The position numbers were made by a program, and so were the translations under genes. The notes beneath the pieces are model-generated. The model saw only the letters and a program-made list of their open reading frames with translations, was not told the origin of the DNA and made no database searches. This document shows positions 48,701 through 60,700 of a DNA stretch of 64,000 bases, one piece after another (within the stretch, counting starts at the first letter, position 1; the number at the start of each line of letters is the position of its first letter). The stretch comes from Chelonoidis abingdonii (taxonomy: Eukaryota; Chordata; Testudines; Testudinidae): contig NC_133777.1 in assembly GCF_003597395.2 (NCBI RefSeq), positions 55,474,460 to 55,538,459 of the forward strand, given 5' to 3'.

Positions 48701-51700
48701 GATCAGCACTAGTATTCCGTAAGGTTCAATTCGGAGCTACTTTTGCATTTGAATGCATCCCACCCGTGGGTTTATCACGAGCTCAGAACACGTGAAAGCA
48801 GGAAATGTCAACTGTAAAGCTCTTGGGGATCCCTGTTTTACCGTCAAGATAATCCCTCCGCATCGAGTTCGGATTGCGGACCAGAGCGGTCAGTGGTGCA
48901 CTGTCCTGCCTAGAATAAATAGGCAAGTGTAATAGAGATCCAGTGTGTCAGAGAGCAGCAGGTGCTCCCGTGTCAGTATTCACAGGGTTGCCCCGCCTGC
49001 AAGAATGCGCTACCGTGCTTTTTCCTCCTCCCTCAACCTTCCTGGGCTACGTGGCAGTGCCCCTCCCCCATTTGTGTCCAGAAGTTGTAAGGAAAACAGA
49101 ATACTAGAAACAGAGAACTGTAAGTGAGATACATGAAGGTCGGGGGGGAGGGCAGTTTGGAGGCAGCGTTCCTACGGCTATGACAGTCCAGGCAGGATGG
49201 ACTCTTTTATTTAGAAACCACCAAAAATAAAAGGGAGGAATGACTCATTGCCCAAATGTGATTGCAAAATTTTCAGCGGTTTATGATTGTGGGTTTTTAG
49301 CCGTTCTGTTACTATCTAGACTAATGGTTTGTCGGTTGATTGTATTAGGCGGTTCTTGGGGTGGCAAGGGTCTGCAGACCGGTCTACCACCAGAGAGGAA
49401 GAGTGGAGAGGAGGGTACTGCTCTTGCAGTGCAGCATTCGTACACTAGGGGTGACATAGAAAGTAGTCAAGGAATGAATTCTTTCCCTTTTTTTTCACGT
49501 GGTGGTGGGGGGAAAGAAACTGAGGAGCTGTCCTGAATGTGATTTGAACCTACAGATATGGAGATAGGATATTTTCAGACCTGGGCTGTGGACTGTGGAT
49601 AGCCTGGAGTCCTCAGTTCCCTCCTCCCTTGACGTTTATGGAGTTTCATGGGCTTGTTGTCCCGCTGTGTCCGCAGTTTTATTTGGTTTGGTTTGTAACG
49701 GAGCTGGATACACGATTGTTTACCACTACAGCGATCATATTCTGTATCCCGTGAGGTGGTCTGCTGGGAGCTCGGTTGGACCAGCCGTGCTGTCAGGTCA
49801 CGCTGGACAAGCAGGAAATGTAATTCAAAAAGTTCGCGGGCTTTTCCTGTTTACCTGCCCGCTGCATCCGAGTTCAGATTGCTGTCCAGAGCGGTCAGTG
49901 CAGACTCTGGGATGCGCCCGGAGGCCATAACGTCGATTTTCACAACGAACCCTTAATTTGAATTTAGCGCTATCTCCTCTCGTTTGGGAGGAGTTCCGAA
50001 ATCGATTTAAGGGAGGCGGTTCTCGATATTAATGCGACGAGTGTGAACGGATTAGCGTTAGGTATAATCGGCCATTAAAAACCGATTTAAAGTCGCAGTG
50101 TAGACCCTGGCCATCAGGTCATCCTCTTCCAAAGTCAGATATAATGATGGAATAATTGTTAAAGACAACAGCCATGGATAGCTCATGAGAAAGCCAGAGG
50201 GTTTTCCCAGGTTGGGCTAATTTGAACTTCAGTCCCAGTGTATCTTCTATATTTTCCAAGATATTCAGTCTTTTTGGACTCTTGCTGAAAAAAAGAATAA
50301 TAATGAAGACATTAAATTTATAGGTTTTTTTTTTTTTTTTTTTGGTCTTTAGAAGAGTCTGCAGCTTGTATTAACACTAGTTGGAGTAGATGACTTCTGC
50401 AGTGTGTATAGGAGAGATTAGGGTTACGCTTTTCTCTGAGCAAAGCTTGTACTCCACCATGTCTTCCAGAAAAGTTTGCAGTTCCATCAAATGCACAAGC
50501 AGCCATCTGTTTGGGGTCCAATTGATAAGCATTTAACTCTTTTAAGATGTGGGTTGTCACAGATGGAGCCAATGTGTCTTCTATACCTTGAACATCTAGA
50601 AATGCATATACTGGCCTACCACTGACATCAAGATAACGTACACAATGATGTCATACTTGATGCTCATTTGCACTGGTGCATTCATCAGCTATGTATGCAA
50701 ATTTTTTGAATGTGGGGAGAGAGTTCTTCACTTTTTCAACTGTTGAGTCTTTCGCTGTTGCACCACATGCTTCTAGCCAGTCAGTTGAGTTTCTTGCAGA
50801 AGGATAGTGAGCATTTGCTGGTCTTGTTCAGAACCACTGTTCAACTTTAGGATGAACAAGTGACAATGCACTTGACATTGGCCTGCAGTTTGTAGTGTGT
50901 GATATCTCTTGCTTAAATAGAAAGTATGATGCTACAGCCATATTTGTTTGCATGAACTGTGTTGTGTCTCCAGCATTCTTAACTGCATCATTAACACTCA
51001 CTGGTGTTGTCCTTGGTCAGTGGAGACTTAGAGTTCAAAGGTGCTTTCAGTTCACCTCCCAGGTGGGGGGAAGCAGGCACCATGCTCGTTCCTCAGCTGC
51101 TCAATGTTCGCTCTGGCCACTGTTGTTCGTTGTGCTACCATTCACTCCATCGCTCTGTTGCCAATGGCCCGGCAGTGTCACTTTCTGCTGCTACTGTGAC
51201 CTCTGCGAGTTTGTCTCTTGAGGTTCCATCCAGCTCTCAGTGATTTTCATCTGAGCTCTGTGTGGGAACCTCGCTGCTAGTGCAGACTGGGCCAGCTCTT
51301 CCACAGAAACACTGTCCCACAGCAGGTCTAAGCACTTAGACCTGATTATCAGTGATTTCAGCTGCAGTGGTCACTTAACAAGACAAAAGACTATCTATGA
51401 AGCCTAATCAGCTCTGTCTTTAAACTGTGGAGAGGGGCATGTCAAATAATACTTGTGACTCAGGCAGACCATCAAGCAAAACACCTGTCCCCACCTTCTC
51501 TCTTGATGCCCTCAGTCAGCACAGGCTAAGTACAGTTCTACTGCCCTTTACTCATACAATAAGAACAACAACATTTGATTCCCACCCCCCGCCATGTATT
51601 CAAGTGATTTGTAACCCAACCCCAGCCAAAATCTATCGTTTGGGCAGTGCAGCTCTGTTTGCTGGATACCTAGGTAGATTAGGTGTGAATGTAAATACAA

Positions 51701-54700
51701 TCTGGGTCCTGAAGCCTTTCCCTCCAGCCCCAAGCTCATCACTAGCTGTCAGGGAGAGCTCATTTAGAGTTTGCTTATAAATAATAATTTGAAATTATTA
51801 AGTCGGCCAACATCACCAAAATGAATGCACTGACATTGTCATAAAAACAAAAGCTGTATAAGAAAGCTAGTCTATCTTCATACTTTTCAAATCTATTGTA
51901 CTTTTTCAGATACACATATTTTATCGTACTCTTTATATGCTTTTAAAGTATGTATTAATGTTTCAATTTCAATTAAAAAATTTCCAAACAATCACTAAAT
52001 TTGCAACACTGCATGTAACTAGTTCACAAAACTGGGAGGTTGGGGAAATTCACAGGAGTGTAGGGAAATCCCTGTAGGTGCAGGATGCTATCCACAGAGA
52101 GCTCCTTGAAGGATCACTTCAGGACATCATTTTTCTTAGATATGTAGAATTAATGCATCTTACAAGCAAACTTCCCCACTTTCCACAGATGAAATGTGCT
52201 ACATACTCACATTTTTTCTTATTTTCATGTGTAGTTTTTACATTAATAAACTTTTGCAGTGGTTTTTTGTTAGCTATATTGTTAAATGTAGACAACTTTC
52301 TATTTGTAAATAAAATAAAGAACTCCTCCAAGTTGTCAGTGCAAGAGTGTTAGACTAGTTGGTTGGTTTTAATATTAAGCAAAATAAAAATTTTGGATTT
52401 ATTTATTATATGAATAGGATTTTCTGGAATGTACAGATTGTTCAAACAACTCTTAAAATTGGATTTTGTCTTGGTTAGAATCTTCTGTTTTTTTGTGAAA
52501 AATAAAGTGTGTTTATCCTTATCGGGCAAACATGAACTACAATGCTTACTTTAATGCTCAGCTTGGAGGTTACATGTAAACTTCTCTTCTTTCCCTTACG
52601 TGGAGACATGACTCCTTTCTCTCTGAAAAGTAAAGACGGTTTGATCTCGATTATGGTACCAAAACTAAAAGATTGTGCAAATTTAGCCATGGCCTTGATC
52701 TCAGACAGGAACTATCAAAGAAGAAGCGAAGTGCTGTCTGGTGATTAGTAAGATACAGGCAGCTAAGATACCTAGGAGCACTCAGTCCACCTTATGGGAT
52801 AGTACAAACTTTCTGATTCCCTGACTTCTGGGGTCGTCTGGAGCAATCCCCAGTATAAATTACAGAAGCCCAAAGGCTGTGTAAATTGTGCTAGCTTGTT
52901 AATGGCACTTGGAGATTGCTGGTGTTTAGGAATAACTAACCCATGCACTGTATCTGCTGACCTCAGGGGCTGGGACATGGTGTTGGATATAGTAGTGGCT
53001 CTAGGCCACAGGAGGACCTTCCTTCCTCTGGAGTTTTAAGGTAGCTTTCCTCAAGCATACTTGAGAATTGTGCCTAAGGACATCATCCTGTAACTGTGAT
53101 TCTCATGTATAACCTCTCTCACATGTATTATTATTGAGTTCAATGGGGCTCTGCATGTGTTTGATGATGTAACCATTTAATTGGTTATGCAGCTCCCATT
53201 GACTTCAATGGTGCAGGATCAGATATTTTATTTTTGTAATGTGTTGTAATTAAGTATGTGCTGACTTAATTTTATGATGGATGCTGCATCTTCCCCCCCC
53301 CCCCCCCTTCTTTTTAAATTGTTTTGTCTGCTCGTGGAGGGAGCTATGTTGTGTGTGTGTCTGAATTCTGCTGAACACTCTACTGGTGCTCATTGAACAC
53401 CAATATAATGAATTAAACTGAATAGCTAGTCCAAATAGATACTGCTTAGAATCATGAAGAATTATTTTTTTTAAAATGACATAACATGCATTCTATAATC
53501 TCAGTGAAATGGGGAAGATGACAAAGAAATACATGAAAACAGGATTCACAGAATTTTCTTTTAAGGGCAATGTCTCTGAACCATCCCTAGAAACATGAGA
53601 CACCTTTAGATGGGTACATTTAAAAAGTAGGTCTTCAAAATACCCCTTGGACACTGAGGCTGACTGCATTAGAAGAAGAAAGAAAATAAATTTCACGTAA
53701 GAATTTATCTAAACATGGTCAGCATTTGCAAATTTCAACCAGGAAAAATGTTTTAGTCAAAATACCTCTGGGCTACATAAGTAGAGAGCCTGGTTTTTCT
53801 CTTATATACAGTGGAGTAAATCAAGAATAATTCAGTTAGTCAATGGAGAGACATTTGTCTGACTAAAAAAATCTATCCCAGAGACCAAAAAAACAATCAC
53901 CAGAAGAAAGCAAACGTACTTGCTTTAGATTGCAAAGGCCATGTTTACACCATGGATGCTACAGCGGCATAGCTATAGCACCATAGCTATGCCACTGTAA
54001 CCCAGTAGTGTAGATGCAGGCTACAGCAATGGAAGAGGTTTTTCTGTTGCTGTAGGAACTTCACCTCCCTGTGAGATAGTGGCTAGGTTGTCAGAAGCAT
54101 TCTTCCATCATAGGGGTGTCAAAACCAGGGCTTAGATTGGCCAAGGTATGGCGGTCAGTGGCATGAATTTTTCCACACCCTTTAGCATTGTAACTATGTT
54201 AACCTGAGTTGTTTAAGTGTAGAACAAGCCAAAGAATATGTAAACTGGAAAATACGTAAACCAAGTTATTCTGTATGTGCTACAAAACATCCAAAGCCTC
54301 AGTGCATCCGTGGCACAATTTCATAGCAGAATTGTGCATTTGAGGGTGTGAAGAAGTTGAGAATACATCAAAGGCTTCTGATACTCAAGCTTGGCCTTAA
54401 CGCACTGGGAGCTTTGACACTGTCTAAAGCAAACTGGCATAAAATGTAACTGCTGGTTTAATGTATACATATTTTTCTCATTCTGGCACCAGTAGTCTAG
54501 TGATTGGAGAAATGCCATGCCATGCCCTGCCCTGCCCTGCCCTGCCCTGCCCTGCCCTACCTTGCCCTGCAGTGTAGCTCCCTGCCCCCCCCAAAAAATT
54601 CCAGCACCCACTGTCAACAGATTAACTTTTTGGCAAGCCATTTTATGTATCAGGATATGCAATTTCCTGCAATAGCATGGACAAACTTTACTGAATTAAG

Positions 54701-57700
54701 TTTAAGTATTTTAGGAGTAATTGTATTAAAAAGGCAAATATTTATGCATTCTTGTGGGATTGTATGGGACTTCTTTAGGAAACATGACTAATGGAAGCTC
54801 TGGGAAGTGTTGTGAGCTTCAGAAGATTCTTCTAAACAATGGGCCAGATAGGAATGAACTTTTAGGGCAGGTCTACTTTACTGCTTGTCAATCTAACTTA
54901 CATTGCTCAGGGTTGTGGAAAAGACACCCCCCAAGGGACAAAAGTTACAGCGACATAAGCATGTCCATACTGGTGCTATGTTGTTGGGAGATGATCTCCT
55001 GCTGACATAACTTCTGCCGCTCACAGAAGTGGAATAATTATGCTGACAGGAGAGCGCTCTCCTTTCGGCATAGAGTATCTTCACCAGACACACTACAGAT
55101 GTACAGCTGTGCCAATCTTGTAGCGCTTTTAGAGTAGACCCTGAAAGTTGTGTCTTTCTCAGGAAGTCTCTAGGGGGTGATGTATGCAAATATAAGGAGA
55201 GGACCTTTTGTCTGTTGAGTGCTTGTTATACGAGGACAGATCAGAAAGACCCAAACTGGATAAAAGAGTGACTCACAGATTAACGTGGGTGCCTGTTTTG
55301 AGCCAAGGCAGTTACGAACTTGTGACCACAGAAGAACCCTTTGAGGGGTTTGAAGGAGTGTTCATCTGCCAGAGCCTTTGTTGGAGTTGGGGTGATCTCT
55401 GAGAAGCTTATTAGTATGTGTGTTTGTTCTTTTACTGTTTTTAATATCTTCTTTGTGTAACCCTTCTGCCTGTCTGAGCTGGCAGCAACAAGGGCCAGGT
55501 TCAGTTTCTAGGGGTTCTGTTTCAATAACACAATGCAAAACTGGCTCAAGCCCCCACCCAGTGACTTGGGACAATTACATACCACCCCCCGGGTGCCTCT
55601 CAGAGGCAATACTTCCCCTCTCGCAAGCACAGAGTCTGAGTGTAGCAAAATCCTTTTAATAAAGGAGGGAAACAAAGCGGCATTATGTTGGGGAAACACC
55701 ACAAACAGGATTCATAACACAAACCGTGAGCAAAAGGCAGCGCCCGCCCCCCCCAAGTAAGTTTGGCGGTATCCTTTTCCCCTCACGGTGTTAAGTCCAG
55801 CAACCCAAAAATCACCCAAAAGTCTCTGTCCCTGGTCAGTGCAGCTCCAGACTTTAAAAAGTTTATATGCGGAGTTTTACCTCCCAGCCCAGGGAGCGGG
55901 AGGAAACAGGACACAGCAGTGTTAAGGGGCACCTTACATGGTCCAAGCCTGACTACCCTGCCTCTCCATGCGGTTGTTCCGCAGCTATCCCCATTAGCCA
56001 CTCTACTAGCCACTCCGCTCTCCACCAGCCATCCCATGAGCTGCTCCAGCTGTTCCGCAAACTGCTGTGCTCTACCAGCTGTCCCACAAGCTGCTCCAGT
56101 CATCCCGCAAACTCAAAAGGAGCCCATAACAGCAGATACAAATGCTTGTCCCAGCCTCTCTAAATTCACTAGGTTTTGGAACCCATGGCCCTTGTCTAGT
56201 GAGTGCTACTTAGTTGATGGTGAGTCCCTCTGTCATAAAACAGTTTCATTGTCCTTGATTCACATAATCAGGGTAACAAAACACTTTATTCTTCCTACCC
56301 CAACAACAGAGAAACTGGGGATCCTACAGCAGCAAAAGTGACCATTTGGGCTGCTGTTGGTTCATGCTAGGTGGGGTAGGTGTGCCTGTGCAAATAAGAT
56401 CAGCCCCTGAAGTTCTTTTCCACAACTCGCCATAATTCACCACCAGATGTCAGGGTAGAGCTCATCATGACTCTGCTTACATTGGTAAGACTAAATTTCC
56501 TAGCAAGCATATCTGTGGGCAATTGCACTGTTAATAGCCTCTGCGGGTAAAAGCAAAGCAGGCCTGTTTAGGCACTCTGCCTTGCTGGGGAGTTCATAAT
56601 TTAGTCAGGGAACCGTGCAGCTTGGAAAACCCGTCAGGAGGGAAAGAGACACAAGGTTCTGCCCAAGAGTGGTAACTGCTGATGAGCCGGAAGCCTGAAA
56701 GTGGGTGCCCTTGCTGGAGTTTGTAATCCTAATTTAAGCCCTCTTTCTCATGCTGTAGTTTCCTCTGATTATCTCTGCAGTCAGCTGAGGAGGCCCTAGA
56801 CATTCACACAGACCATATGTTTGTTATTTTCTGTTCATAAGTCTAATGAACTGTCTGATTTAATTAAAATATTTATTTTACAACAAAAAGTGTTTAAAAT
56901 TATTTAAGTAATGGCTTAAACCATTTACAACCCCTGTCCCAGGGCTGGCAGTTCAGTTCTACTACAGTATTCTTAAAACTCAAGCATTTTTAGCAAGCTA
57001 AGCAGAAACGGGAACGTTCAGTATTTGGAAGAGAATATCAACCTAATTATTATAGGTGAATCAGTAAGTGGTACTCATCCTCAAAGATCTGAATTTGCAC
57101 CTACTGAAATCAATGTCAAAGCTCCTATAGCCTTCAACAGTGTAGAAGCAAGACCTAGATCAATACTGAATCACTTCCCCTGCACAGATCTTCAGTATTA
57201 TTCTCCAACCTGGAGCCTTAGTATGGATTGGAGATTAATTAATTTCAATCAATAAATAATCAATCATTCAATCTCTTAGACTGCCGTGATCAATAAATAT
57301 TCAGTCTCCTGAGGGCTCAGCATCAGGAATATTGATCAGTATCATTAGAATGAGGCCTGGGCTATACTGCAGAGGGGTTCAAACTAAGATACGCAAGTCA
57401 AGTATCTTAGTTCGACTTACCTTGCCGTCCTCATGGCAGTGAGGTGACCGCTGTGGCTCCCTCATCAACTCCGCTTACTCCTCCTGCCGAGGTGGAGTAC
57501 AGACGTTGATTCAGGGATCAATTCGTCTAGATGTGATAAATCAATCCCCGATACATTGAACACTACCTGCCGATCCAGCGGGTAGTATAGACGTACCCTT
57601 AGAGACCCTAGAAGCACATGAGACACGATTGCAATTTATCACACGTCCCTTTATTGATAAATCCACTAAGCAGATAAACAATCCCACCAACACTGAAATA

Positions 57701-60700
57701 CAAGACCAGATACAGAGATAGTATTAAGCCCTAGGACTGGCATCACTCATATCTCCTGCTGGGGGAATTTGGAGTGTCAGTTATTATCTTAATTGTCCTC
57801 ATTAATCATGGTTGTCATTCTGGTGTCTTCCCCCTGTGTTTTCTCACTCCCACCCCAGCACACAGGCTGGACAACAACTTTTTATCCTAAGATATGCTTA
57901 TGCCTGCTCATGCTCATAGATATGCATAAGGGGTCCAACCCCTTTTTCCTTATCCATACTTCCGTATTAGATTAATTTAGGGATGCCCCATCTCTTACTG
58001 GGTATCCGCTTAGTACCCCTTATTCTCATTAATACTTATGTACCATAGCAACTTGAGCTTATTACGAAATTCCCCAAAATGTTATTATTGGGCATCTTGT
58101 GGTATTAGCTGGTACAGTGTGCCATAGTTTCCAGTCTATTACTACGTGGTTTCCAGAACATCAGTATTTAACATACATTTTACTGTAATTTTACACTTAG
58201 CTGGTACAGGATTATTTTTCAGTCAACTAGTCATGCAAATCAGTTTCAGGCCTAAGGCCTTGTGTGGCTAAGCTGAGCATCTCACAGATCTGAGAACCTA
58301 TGTTACAACATTAATTAATATTTATAGTTTTCCTCTATATTCTAAATATACTTAATCTCACTTATTCTTTGCACAGGCTTCATCCTCTGCAAAGGCAGCA
58401 GGAGCAGTATTGCTGTACAGATGCCTCTTAAACAATCTGTGCAAACTCGGGACCTTCTCTATCCCCCACCTCCCATAAAACCCCTACAACCCAGAGAAAT
58501 GGCAAAATCCATGAACCACTATATCAAACCACTATTCCTAATTATGAGGTCCTTCCTTCTCTAAGCCTCTCATCAGGAGCGGCTCTGTTTTTTGCCATCT
58601 CAAGCACGGCAGTCAGGCAGTCTTTGGCGGCATGCCTGCGGGCGGTCTGCCGGTGATGGGGATTCAGCTGTGTTTCTGCAGGTGGTCTGATGGTCCCACG
58701 CCCTCGGCACCTCCTGTCGAATTGCCTCCAAAGCCACGGGACTGGTGGACCTCCCGTAGAAACACCGCCGAAGGTCACCTGACTTCCGCCCCCGCGGTGA
58801 CTGGCACTCCGCCCCCCGAGGCTTGCCACTCCAGGCATGCGCTTGCTGCGCTGGTGCCTGGAGCCACCCCTGTCTCTCATGCATCCCAGGTTTTAACTCC
58901 AAGCTCTCAAAGTTCTCAGTGCAATTGGTTCATAGCCATTCACAGGTAAAAAGCATAATGCTAAGTCTTGGACGGACGTGTGTGTGTAAAATGAAAATCT
59001 CTTATTCTACTGACAAATATACAACCCTCACAATAGTTCAATATGAGTAGAGAGGAGTCCACAGAAGCAGGTTAAAGTTCAACAGGGGCCTCCTCAGAGA
59101 AATACACAAAGAGCTCAGCTGCCATAATTGTTGGTCCATGTTGTTTCTCATACCAATGAGCCTTTCCATGCACTAAATTCTCTCAGATCTTATTCACCCA
59201 TTTCTGCCTGGAATTAGACCCCTGTCTTTATGCCAGTGGGTGAACATACTGTTAGTGACCTTATGCATACATTCTGAGCCAAATTCTGCTCAGTTTCTCA
59301 TGGAAGTAGTCACACTGAAGTCAGAGGAACTGTTTGCATTAATAGAGCAAACAAGATTTGGCCCTAGCAAATGCTTTGAGATGGATGACCCCTAAAATGG
59401 CTAAGAAAGGGATAGGGTGGCCAGGTGTGTCAGGGTTTCAACCAGAAAGTCCAGTCAGATCTACTGACCAGATACCCAAAGTCTGATTACTATGGGTGAT
59501 GGAGGCGTCAGATGATCACCCACACCAGCCTGTACTCAGCCGCGGCCACCTCCTACCTGCATCGGGCAGCTGCAGCTCCCAGCCCTGGCTCCACAGGCAA
59601 GCCCCTACCGACCCAGGCAAAGAGGAGTGGAAGGGGGAGAGGGGAAAAGCAATAAGCAACATGGGAGAGAAGAGGAGCAAATGGGGGTTGAGGCCTTCGG
59701 GGGAAGAGGCATGGCAGGGCCTTGGGGGGAAGAGGCAGGGCATGACAGGGGGAGGAGAGCTGGGTCAGGGAAGATTCTGGCGATTCTGCTGGAGTGTCTT
59801 GTATTTAAATATTACAAAGTTGGCAACTGTAGAAGGATGCTGTATGCTAAACAGAATAATCCTTAGAATTCTTTCCAGCTTTAGAGCATTTCACTAATTT
59901 TTTATCCTCCAACAGGCCTGTGATATAGGAAGTATTAGTCTATTATACAAATGTGAAACCTGAGAAAGAAAGAGGCAAAATGCAGGGGCGGCTCTAGGCA
60001 CCAGCAAAGCAAGCAGCTGCTTGAGACAGCCCATTTGCAGAGGCGGCAGCTGGCAGGGATCCTTGGGGCCTTTGACAGGGGGCCTTGGGAGCTGTAGTTC
60101 CTTGGTTAACTCCCTGCCTATAGAGCAGGGGTCAGCAGCCTTTCAGAAGTGATGTGCTGAGTCTTCATTTATTCACTCTAATTTAAGGTTTCTCGTGCGG
60201 GTAATACATTTTAATGTTTTTAGAAGGTCTCTTTCTATAATTCTATATTATATAACTGAACTATTGTATGTAAAGTAAACAAGGTTTTCAAAATGTTTAA
60301 AAAGCGTCATTTAAAATTAAATTAAAATGCTGATCTTATGCCGCCAGCCTGCTCAGCTCACTGCCAGCCTGGGGTTCTGTTCACCTAGGCCAGCTGTGGG
60401 CTGAGCAGGGCCTATGGCCGGGACCCCAGACCTGGGTGGGGAGGCTTCAGGGGTCGGGGCAGAGGGCTGGGCTGGGGTGGGGTTCATGGATGAGGGCTGG
60501 TGTGTAGTGGGGGTGTAGGGTAGAAGGCTGGGTGTAGGGGGGGTCAAGGGTCAGGGCAGAGGGCTGGGTGTGTGGGGGGGTGCATGGTAGAAGGCTGTGT
60601 GTGTGAGAGGGTTAGGGCAAAGGGATGGGACTGTGGGGATGCAGAGCAGAAGGCCGGGTGTGTGTTGGGGTGGGCGGGGTTCAGGGCAGAGGGCTGATGG

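Larger units (their letters stand above)
46557..51010 (-). pseudogene. hAT transposase remnant (DUF4371/hAT dimerisation type)
   Basis: Minus-strand pieces in order. About 50800-51010 reads VKNAGDTTQFMQTNMAVASY. About 50600-50750 has FKKFAYIADECTSANEHQ. 50318-50572 has AACAFDGTANFSGRHGGVQA and YTHCRSHLLQLVL. 47334-47685 has SEAGGLLLLLHSEKT. 46734-46967 ends with LLLLPVTTATIERSFSSLNK, the C-terminal hAT dimerisation motif. Several stops and two insertions break the frame, so it cannot encode an active protein. It resembles ZMYM1-like domesticated hAT relatives, but there is no sign of domestication. Confidence 0.85.
46379..52074 (-). mobile_element. Decayed near-complete hAT transposon with two nested insertions
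   Basis: The left end CAGTGTTTTCCC and the right end in reverse CAGGGATTTCCC are inverted repeats (9 of 12). Flanking 8-mers TAGGTGTA (46371-46378) and TAGGTGCA (52075-52082) match at 7 of 8, an old target duplication. Removing the two younger insertions (46945-47239 and 47688-50107) leaves about 3.0 kb, a plausible hAT length, with transposase remains on the minus strand. It lies in MCEE intron 1. Confidence 0.8.

Noticed and set aside
54321..54662. Minus-strand frame with GQGRAGQGRAG repeats
   Set aside because: Encoded by the TGCCC microsatellite.
55763..56341. 192-codon open frame
   Set aside because: Lies in an LTR-like repeat and shows no known protein domain.
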